From NCBI RefSeq assembly GCF_020215705.1, contig NZ_JAIWNB010000024.1, forward strand, positions 63,495 to 127,494: a stretch of DNA of 64,000 bases, read 5' to 3'. Of this stretch, positions 52,360 through 58,480 are shown one piece after another. Source of the stretch: Nonomuraea aurantiaca (lineage in GTDB: Bacteria > Actinomycetota > Actinomycetes > Streptosporangiales > Streptosporangiaceae). Under the pieces are notes generated by a model. The model was not told the DNA's origin and ran no database searches. It worked only from the letters and a program-made list of their open reading frames with translations. Within the stretch, counting starts at the first letter, position 1. Every line of letters begins with the position of its first letter. The position numbers and the translations under genes were made by a program.

Positions 52360-52776
52360 CTATTTCTGGCTGAACGTCCACACATAGACCACCTGGTCCT
52401 TCTCGGGCACCCCGCCCGCGCCGCTGTACGTGGCCTGGGCCGCCTCGTTGCCCTCATCCGTCGCCGCCCACATGCCGTAGCAGCCGCGCTCGCGAGCGAG
52501 CCGTTCCAGGGCCGCGACCAGCGACCTGGCGAGGCCCCGGCCACGGAAGGACTCGTCCACGCCGAGCTCGTAGAGGAACATCTCCGTCCCCTTGTCGGGG
52601 TGGGTGGTCTCGACCCCGGTGATCATCCCGGCCGGGGTCTCGTCCACATAGGCGATGAGCAGGTGGTGGCGCTCGTCCGCCAGGAACTTGGCGGTGGCCT
52701 CCGGCAGGGGAGCGGAGTCGAAGAGGTGACCGGCCGCCTCGACGGCTTCGGGCCGGGTGACACGACGGATGTCCAT
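52360..52776 (-). CDS. GNAT acetyltransferase (AAC(3)-I-like)
   Basis: 138 residues from the ATG at 52776. GNAT fold: LLIAYVDETPAGMITGVE, EMFLYELGVDESFRGRGLARSLV with the acetyl-CoA loop RGRGLA, and LARERGCYGMWAATDEGNEAA, which matches the aminoglycoside 3-N-acetyltransferase type I subgroup. Whether it modifies aminoglycosides is unproven; many such relatives have other substrates. It shares a spacer containing a perfect inverted repeat with the divergent GNAT gene. Confidence 0.85.
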   Translation of the reverse strand: MDIRRVTRPEAVEAAGHLFDSAPLPEATAKFLADERHHLLIAYVDETPAGMITGVETTHPDKGTEMFLYELGVDESFRGRGLARSLVAALERLARERGCYGMWAATDEGNEAAQATYSGAGGVPEKDQVVYVWTFSQK

Positions 52777-52813
52777 GCCCGGAGAGTAAGCGCAGGTCGC
52801 CACACCACGCACG

Positions 52814-52836
52814 GCATTTATTAGGTCGATAAATGC
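52814..52836. promoter_or_regulatory. Perfect inverted repeat between divergent GNAT genes
   Basis: GCATTTAT (52814-52821) and ATAAATGC (52829-52836), 8-base arms around a 7-base spacer. An AT-rich element in a GC-rich region, positioned 27 bases before the plus-strand ATG and 38 before the minus-strand one. Suits a dimeric repressor or a shared promoter element. Confidence 0.6.
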
Positions 52837-52862
52837 GACTCTGTGGCAATAAGCTGGCGGTC

Positions 52863-53513
52863 ATGACGGAGGCTCTCGAAACGGTCCGGCCGGAAATCGT
52901 CCAGGCCTGGGTCGACGGCTGGGTGGTCTCGCGCAGCGCCCCGCGGCCCGTACGGGAGCCATGGGGTCTGCGAGTGGACGTCGGCCGGCCCGGCCACGTC
53001 ACCCGCCACGTGCTGCCCGCGCCCACCCCCGCCGATCTGCGGCTGCTGGCCGAGACGATCAGCACGCCGGGCACCTGGCTCAAGGTCTGCGCCCCCGCGG
53101 AGGCGGTCGTCCCCTGGCTCACGCCGGCGTGGTCGATCGACGAGCCGGAGTTCATGATGACGGGGCCGCTGCCGCGGGGCCGGGCCACGGCTCCCGACGG
53201 CTACACGATGGCCGTCACCACCCGGTCGGACGTGACCGTGGCCCGCCTGCTCACGGCGGCGGGCGAGATCGCGGCGCGGGGGCAGATCGCGGTCACCGGG
53301 CGTACCGCGGTCGTGGACCAGGTCGAGACCGCCCCGAACCACCGCCGCCGCGGCCTGGGCCGCGTGGTCATGACGGCCCTGGCCGACACCGCCGCCTCCC
53401 GGGGCGCAAGGACGGGCATCCTGGTGGCCACTCCCGCCGGTCAGGCCCTCTACCGGACCATCGGCTGGACGACCCGCACCCCGATGACCGCCGCCGTCCT
53501 GGCGGCCTCCTGA
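52863..53513 (+). CDS. GNAT family N-acetyltransferase
   Basis: 216 residues. The N-terminal ~110 residues carry an extension (WGLRVDVGRPGHVTRHVLPA, LAETISTPGTWLKVCAPAE) of unknown role. The GNAT core follows (VDQVETAPNHRRRGLGRVVM with the RxxGLG acetyl-CoA loop; GILVATPAGQALYRTIGW). Divergent from a second GNAT gene across the inverted repeat. Substrate unknown. Confidence 0.88.
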   Translation: MTEALETVRPEIVQAWVDGWVVSRSAPRPVREPWGLRVDVGRPGHVTRHVLPAPTPADLRLLAETISTPGTWLKVCAPAEAVVPWLTPAWSIDEPEFMMTGPLPRGRATAPDGYTMAVTTRSDVTVARLLTAAGEIAARGQIAVTGRTAVVDQVETAPNHRRRGLGRVVMTALADTAASRGARTGILVATPAGQALYRTIGWTTRTPMTAAVLAAS

Positions 53514-53588
53514 CGTCCTGGGGGCCTTTGAGGGTCGCCTGGGTACGGCCGGCGACGCGGTGCCGGCCGTACCCGTGAACCGGGCGGG

Positions 53589-54872
53589 TCAGACGAGCGG
53601 GCGGATCACCAGCGTCTGGTCGCGGCCGGGGCCGACGCCGACCGCGGAGATCGGCGCGCCGCTCATCTCCTCCAGCGCCCGCACGTACGACTGCGCGTTG
53701 GGCGGCAGGTCGTCGAAGGTCTTGGCGCCGGTGATGTCCTCCTGCCAGCCGGGGAACTCCTCGTACACCGGCTTGGCGTGGTGGAAGTCCGTCTGCGTCA
53801 TCGGGATCTCGTCGTGCCGCGTGCCGTCGACGTCATAGGCGACGCACACCGGGATCCGCTCCAGCCCGGACAGTACGTCGAGCTTGGTGAGGAAGAAGTC
53901 GGTGACCCCGTTGATCCTGGTCGCGTAGCGGGCGATGACCGCGTCGAACCAGCCGCAGCGCCGGTTTCGGCCGGTGGTCACGCCGTACTCGCCGCCGGTC
54001 TGGCGCAGCCACTCGCCCATCTCGTCCTCGAGCTCCGTGGGGAACGGGCCGGAACCGACGCGGGTGGTGTACGCCTTGAGGATGCCGATCACCTTCGTGA
54101 GCCGCATCGGCGGGATGCCGGACCCGGCGCAGGCGCCGCCGGCCGTCGGCGACGAGGAGGTGACGAACGGGTAGGTGCCGTGGTCGATGTCGAGCAGCGT
54201 GCCCTGACCACCCTCCAGCAGCACGAACTTGTCGTCGTCCAGCGCCCGGCTCAGCACCAGCGAGGTGTCGGCGATGTGCGGCTTGAGGCGTTCGGCGTAG
54301 CCGAGGTACTCCTCCACGACGGCCTCGGCCTCGATGCCGCGCCGGTTGTAGACCTTGGTGAGCACCTGGTTCTTCTCGGTCAGCGCGACCTCGATCTTCT
54401 TGGCCAGGATGCCGGGGTCGAGCAGGTCCTGGACGCGTACGCCCATCCGGTAGATCTTGTCGCCGTAGGCGGGGCCGATGCCCCGCCCCGTCGTGCCGAT
54501 CTTGGCCTTGCCCAGGTAGCGCTCGGTCACCTTGTCGAGCGCCTTGTGGTGGGGCATGATCAGGTGCGCGTCGGCCGAGATCAGCAGGCGCTCGGCGGAG
54601 ATGCCGCGCGCGGCCAGCCCGTCGATCTCGCTGAGCAGGACCCCGGGGTCGATGACGACCCCGTTGCCGATCACCGGCACGACGTGCGGCGACAGGATTC
54701 CGGTGGGCAGAAGGTGCAGTGCGTATTTCTGGTCACCGATGACCACGGTGTGACCCGCGTTGTTGCCACCCTGGTAGCGGACGACGTAGTCGACGTCGCC
54801 ACCGAGGAGGTCGGTGGCCTTGCCCTTGCCCTCATCGCCCCATTGGGCACCAACGAGAACGGCAGCCGGCAT
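53589..54872 (-). CDS. purA: Adenylosuccinate synthetase
   Basis: 427 residues, complete. VGAQWGDEGKGKATDLLGGD (P-loop and catalytic Asp), GGNNAGHTVVIG, GIGPAYGDK, EGGQGTLLDIDHGTYPFVTS, TTGRNRRCGWFDAV, and a C-terminal EDITGAKTFDDLP. It converts IMP to adenylosuccinate with GTP and Asp. GGGAGA ribosome site. Upstream on this strand is the DUF3151 gene. Confidence 0.97.
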   Translation of the reverse strand: MPAAVLVGAQWGDEGKGKATDLLGGDVDYVVRYQGGNNAGHTVVIGDQKYALHLLPTGILSPHVVPVIGNGVVIDPGVLLSEIDGLAARGISAERLLISADAHLIMPHHKALDKVTERYLGKAKIGTTGRGIGPAYGDKIYRMGVRVQDLLDPGILAKKIEVALTEKNQVLTKVYNRRGIEAEAVVEEYLGYAERLKPHIADTSLVLSRALDDDKFVLLEGGQGTLLDIDHGTYPFVTSSSPTAGGACAGSGIPPMRLTKVIGILKAYTTRVGSGPFPTELEDEMGEWLRQTGGEYGVTTGRNRRCGWFDAVIARYATRINGVTDFFLTKLDVLSGLERIPVCVAYDVDGTRHDEIPMTQTDFHHAKPVYEEFPGWQEDITGAKTFDDLPPNAQSYVRALEEMSGAPISAVGVGPGRDQTLVIRPLV

Positions 54873-54970
54873 GGTTCAGTCTCCCGAGCACAAAACGAAA
54901 CCCCTGGCGCAAGTGCGACAGGGGCTCTTGCGTAGAGAGACTACCCGAGTCGGCCTATTCGTCCCAAGTG

Positions 54971-55381
54971 CTAGTTCTTGGCCAGCGCGTCGTAGGCGTC
55001 CTCACTGCTGTCCTTGAGGAACTGCAGGCATCGTTCGGCCTCGTCCTTCTCGCCGATCGCCTGGGCGGCCCTGGAGAGCGAGTAGAGGCAGCGCAGGAAG
55101 CCGCGGTTCGGCTCATGCTCCCAAGGGATGGGACCGTGCCCCTTCCAGCCGCTCCGGCGGAGCTGGTCGAGCCCGCGGTGGTAGCCGGTGCGCGCGAAAG
55201 CGTAGGAGGTGACGGCGTGGCCCTGCGCGAAGTACTCCTCCGCGAGCGTGGCCCAAGCCGCCGGGTAGGCGGGGAAACGGGCCGCCACGTCGGCGGCCTT
55301 GGCGCCGGCTTCCAGCGCCTCCCTGGCCTCGGGCAGGTCCGGCAGTTGAGTCGGGGGCGGCCCGGCGAGAAGGTTATCCAT
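54971..55381 (-). CDS. DUF3151 domain-containing protein
   Basis: 136 residues from the ATG at 55381. DUF3151 text: MDNLLAGPPPTQLPDLPEAR, FPAYPAAWATLAEEYFAQGH, YHRGLDQLRRSGWKGHGPI, PWEHEPNRGFLRCLYSLSRA. TPR-like helical protein of unknown function that typically neighbours fbaA in actinomycetes, as here (35 bases apart). The linkage suggests a role near glycolysis. Confidence 0.9.
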   Translation of the reverse strand: MDNLLAGPPPTQLPDLPEAREALEAGAKAADVAARFPAYPAAWATLAEEYFAQGHAVTSYAFARTGYHRGLDQLRRSGWKGHGPIPWEHEPNRGFLRCLYSLSRAAQAIGEKDEAERCLQFLKDSSEDAYDALAKN

Positions 55382-55415
55382 AGGACAAGTCATACCCGCC
55401 GAGCCGCCGAAGTGG

Positions 55416-56438
55416 CTAGGAGATCTTCGTCCCAGCGGATTTGAGGTGCTCACACGCCTCGACGACGCGAGCCGCCATCCCGGCCTCGGCCGCCTTGCCG
55501 TAGGCGCGCGGGTCGTAGGCCTTCTTGCTGCCGACGTCGCCGTCGACCTTGAGTACGCCGTCGTAGTTGCGGAACATGTGGTCCGCGATCGGCCTGGTGA
55601 AGGCGTACTGGGTGTCGGTGTCGACGTTCATCTTGACCACGCCGTAGGAGATCGCCTCGTGGATCTCCTCCATCGCCGACCCAGAACCGCCGTGGAAGAC
55701 CAGATCGAACGGTTTGTCCTTGCCGTACTTGGCGCCGACGGCGTCCTGGATCTCCTTCAGCACGCTGGGCCGCAGCTTGACGTGCCCCGGCTTGTAGACG
55801 CCGTGCACGTTGCCGAACGTGGCGGCCAGCAGGTAGCGGCCCTTCTCACCGAGGCCCACGGCCTCGGCCGTGGCCAGCGCGTCCTCGGAGGTGGTGTAGA
55901 GCTTCTCGTTCATCTCGCCGACGACGCCGTCCTCCTCGCCGCCGACGACGCCGATCTCCATCTCCATGATGATGTTGGCGCGGTGGCACTTGTCGATGAG
56001 CTCCTTGGCGATCTCCAGGTTCTCCTCCAGGGGTACGGCCGAGCCGTCCCACATGTGCGACTGGAAGAGCGGGTCGAGACCCCTGGAGACCCGCTCCAGC
56101 GAGATGTCGATCAACGGCCGCATGAAGCCGTCGAGCTTGTCCTTGGGGCAGTGGTCGGTGTGCAGCGCGACCGTCACCGGGTATTTGGCGGCGATCACCC
56201 TGGCGTACTCGGCCAGCGCCGTCGCGCCCGTCACCATGTCCTTGACCGTGGCGCCGGACAGGAACTCCGCGCCGCCCGTCGACACCTGGACGATGCCGTC
56301 GCTCCCGGCCTCGGCGAAACCGCGGAGCGCGGCGTTGAGCGTCTGGGAAGAGGTCACGTTGATCGCCGGGTAGGCGAATCCGCCCGCCTTCGCGCGGTCG
56401 AGCATCTCGGCATAGACCTCTGGGGTTGCTATAGGCAT
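55416..56438 (-). CDS. fbaA: Class II fructose-bisphosphate aldolase
   Basis: 340 residues. Zinc-dependent aldolase: PAINVTSSQTLNAALRGFAE, VTVALHTDHCPKDKLDGF (Asp/His zinc and catalytic site), LFQSHMWDGSAVPLEENL, EMEIGVVGGEEDGVVGE, ATFGNVHGVYKPGHVKL (zinc His) and DLVFHGGSGSAMEEIHE (zinc His). It cleaves fructose 1,6-bisphosphate in glycolysis and gluconeogenesis. GGGAG ribosome site. Confidence 0.97.
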   Translation of the reverse strand: MPIATPEVYAEMLDRAKAGGFAYPAINVTSSQTLNAALRGFAEAGSDGIVQVSTGGAEFLSGATVKDMVTGATALAEYARVIAAKYPVTVALHTDHCPKDKLDGFMRPLIDISLERVSRGLDPLFQSHMWDGSAVPLEENLEIAKELIDKCHRANIIMEMEIGVVGGEEDGVVGEMNEKLYTTSEDALATAEAVGLGEKGRYLLAATFGNVHGVYKPGHVKLRPSVLKEIQDAVGAKYGKDKPFDLVFHGGSGSAMEEIHEAISYGVVKMNVDTDTQYAFTRPIADHMFRNYDGVLKVDGDVGSKKAYDPRAYGKAAEAGMAARVVEACEHLKSAGTKIS

Positions 56439-56554
56439 GCTTCATCTCCCTGAGAAGTACGGCTTCGCGCAGCCCAGTATCCCGGTCCGCTACCCCGCGT
56501 GGTAGAGACAACGCACGGCGGCCGAGGCCGTTCGCGCCGGGGTAGGCTCACCCC

Positions 56555-57247
56555 GTGGACTGGCTTTCCAATCTCCTGGACCCGACGTGGTGGCTGACGA
56601 TGCTCGGCGCCTTCGCGACCGTCGGCGTTCTGGCGATCATCTTCGCCGAGACGGGCTTGCTCATCGGGTTCTTCCTGCCCGGTGACTCGTTGCTCGTCGC
56701 CGCGGGCATTTTCAGCTCCGCAGCCGCGGCGAAGGGGATCGGCATCGAGCCGCTGTCCTTTCCCGTGCTGCTGATCGCCACGCCGCTGTGCGCGGTGGCG
56801 GGTGCCCAGCTCGGCCACCTCATTGGGGTCAAGATCGGCAGGAGACTCTTCGACCGGCCGGACTCACGGCTGTTCAAGAGGGAATATGTGGAGAAGGCCG
56901 AGCACTTCTTCGTGAAGTTCGGCCCGGCCAGAGCGGTGATCATCGCCCGCTTCGTGCCGATCGTCCGCACGTTCCTCAATCCGGTGGCCGGCGTCCTGGA
57001 GATGCCGGCGCGCACGTTCTTCATGTGGAACGTGGTCGGCGGCGTGCTGTGGGTCGAGAGCATGCTGCTGATCGGCCACTTCCTCGGCAACCAGGTCGAT
57101 CCGACCAAGATCGACAAGTACATCCTGCCCGGCGTCTTCCTGATCGTGCTCATCTCGCTGATCCCGATCATCGTCGAGGTCGTGAAGACCCGCAGGGCGG
57201 GTAAGCAACTGCCGGAGCCCAACGGCAAGCACCACCGCGTGCGCTGA
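56555..57247 (+). CDS. DedA family membrane protein
   Basis: 230 residues from a GTG. SNARE-associated/DedA domain: ETGLLIGFFLPGDSLLVAAG, GHLIGVKIGRRLFDRPDSRL, RAVIIARFVPIVRTFLNPVAG with the functionally needed Arg-Phe-x-Pro motif, and VVGGVLWVESMLLIGHFLG. About five membrane helices. DedA proteins act in undecaprenyl-phosphate or lipid recycling in several bacteria. Confidence 0.93.
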   Translation: MDWLSNLLDPTWWLTMLGAFATVGVLAIIFAETGLLIGFFLPGDSLLVAAGIFSSAAAAKGIGIEPLSFPVLLIATPLCAVAGAQLGHLIGVKIGRRLFDRPDSRLFKREYVEKAEHFFVKFGPARAVIIARFVPIVRTFLNPVAGVLEMPARTFFMWNVVGGVLWVESMLLIGHFLGNQVDPTKIDKYILPGVFLIVLISLIPIIVEVVKTRRAGKQLPEPNGKHHRVR

Positions 57248-57306
57248 TCCAACCGGCAATCCGTTAGTGATCGAGATCGACCCCGCCTACGAGTACGCTC
57301 CCCCTT

Positions 57307-57732
57307 GTGGGACGCCACAGGTCGGATCCGATGGGCCTCGCCCGCCTCGCGCTCGCCGTTCTGGCGGCGCTGGCCGTGGTGACGCTCCTGGTCGTCGGCG
57401 GTCGTGCGCTGCTCACCTCGCTCGACACGCGCCAGCAGCAGCCCGAACGCGGTAAGGTCGCGGCCCAGCCGCAGGCCAGCGCCCAGGTGCCGACCGTCCG
57501 CATCGAGTGCGTGGCGGACACCTGCCCCCTCGTCACGGTCCGCGTACCGGGCGGCGATGTGCTGCAATATCGCGACATGAGCAGGGGCGAGGAGGTCAGC
57601 TACTACGAACCCGAGCTCGACGTGGTGCTCAGCGACGCCGCCACGGTCATCGTGACCGAGAACGGCAAGCCCCGCGCGCAGGGCAAGGCCGGCGCGCGGG
57701 AGGCGTTCACCGTCCGAGGTCGTGGAGCGTGA
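57307..57732 (+). CDS. Single-pass membrane protein of unknown function
   Basis: 141 residues from a GTG. One membrane helix (~11-34, ARLALAVLAALAVVTLLVVGG), a Gln-rich linker, then a ~70-residue domain with VRIECVADTCPLVTVRVPGG and DVVLSDAATVIVTENG, probably outside the cell. Two Cys may pair. The last ~13 residues (GAREAFTVRGRGA) come from a 44-base tandem copy of the pyrE 3' end read in antisense. Confidence 0.75.
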   Translation: MGRHRSDPMGLARLALAVLAALAVVTLLVVGGRALLTSLDTRQQQPERGKVAAQPQASAQVPTVRIECVADTCPLVTVRVPGGDVLQYRDMSRGEEVSYYEPELDVVLSDAATVIVTENGKPRAQGKAGAREAFTVRGRGA

Positions 57733-57781
57733 ACGGGGCGCGGGAGGCGTTCACAGCCCGAGGTCCTGGAGTGTGAAGGCG
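57694..57781. repeat. 44-base tandem duplication at the pyrE 3' end
   Basis: Copy 1 at 57694-57737 and copy 2 at 57738-57781, about 39 of 44 bases identical (start GCGCGGGAGGCGTTCAC). Copy 2 encodes the last residues of PyrE on the minus strand; copy 1 encodes the C-terminus and stop of the membrane-protein gene on the plus strand. Confidence 0.85.
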
Positions 57782-58284
57782 GAGCGGTAGTCGAGCCCCT
57801 CCTCGGCCATCCGGGGCGCCGCGCCGCGCTCGACGATCGTCGCCACGGCGACCACCTCCGCGCCCGCCTCACGCAGCGCCTCGACGGCCGTCAGCGGGGA
57901 GGCGCCGGTCGTGGAGGTGTCCTCGACGGCGAGCACACGACGGCCCTTGACCTCCGGGCCCTCGATCCTGCGCTGCATGCCGTGCGCCTTCTGCGCCTTG
58001 CGTACGACGAAGGCGTCGAGCGGGCGCCCCTGAGCCGCCGCGGCGTGCATCATCGCGGTCGCGACGGGGTCGGCGCCCAACGTCAGCCCGCCCACGGCGT
58101 CGAACTCCAGATCCTTGGTCAGGTCGAGCATCACCCTGCCGACCAGGGGCGCGGCGACGCCGTCGAGCGTGATCCGGCGCAGGTCCAGGTAGAAGTCGGC
58201 CTCCTGACCCGAGGAGAGCACGACCTTGCCGTGCACGACGGCCTTCTTCTTGATCTCGGCGAGCAGGTTGTCGCGGTCTGTCAT
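57751..58284 (-). CDS. pyrE: Orotate phosphoribosyltransferase
   Basis: 177 residues. KVVLSSGQEADFYLDLRRIT, GGLTLGADPVATAMMHAAAA, FVVRKAQKAHGMQRRIEGP (Lys loop) and the PRPP motif VLAVEDTSTTGASPLTAVEAL. It makes OMP in pyrimidine synthesis. The final residues (FTLQDLGL) lie in copy 2 of a tandem duplication. Confidence 0.96.
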   Translation of the reverse strand: MTDRDNLLAEIKKKAVVHGKVVLSSGQEADFYLDLRRITLDGVAAPLVGRVMLDLTKDLEFDAVGGLTLGADPVATAMMHAAAAQGRPLDAFVVRKAQKAHGMQRRIEGPEVKGRRVLAVEDTSTTGASPLTAVEALREAGAEVVAVATIVERGAAPRMAEEGLDYRSAFTLQDLGL

Positions 58285-58480
58285 GCGTCCCAGCTTAGGG
58301 TCCGCGCGTACGTCGAGGCGGCCCGCGTACGGCCGGCCGGGCCCACTGCCGGAGGGGTCGGGACCGCTGTCGGAGGGGCGGGCCAGCGCTGTGCCGGAAG
58401 GTAAACGCGGCCCTTCGGTTTAGCCGGGACGGTGACTGCGGAATGCTCGGAGGTAAACTCTGGGTAATCATGAGGTCACT
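58285..58480 (+). promoter_or_regulatory. Upstream region of the sigma-factor fusion gene
   Basis: Direct repeats GGAAGGTAAAC (58398-58408) and GGAGGTAAAC (58450-58458) flank 40 bases. CTG(C/T)CGGAGGGG is also repeated twice near 58345-58380. The repeats may be sigma or regulator sites, but neither matches a full ECF promoter. GAGGT precedes the ATG at 58481. Confidence 0.35.

Noticed and set aside
58398..58458. Autoregulatory ECF promoter for the sigma fusion
   Set aside because: GGAAGGTAAAC resembles an ECF -35 start, but no matching -10 at the right spacing is visible; kept only as a direct repeat.
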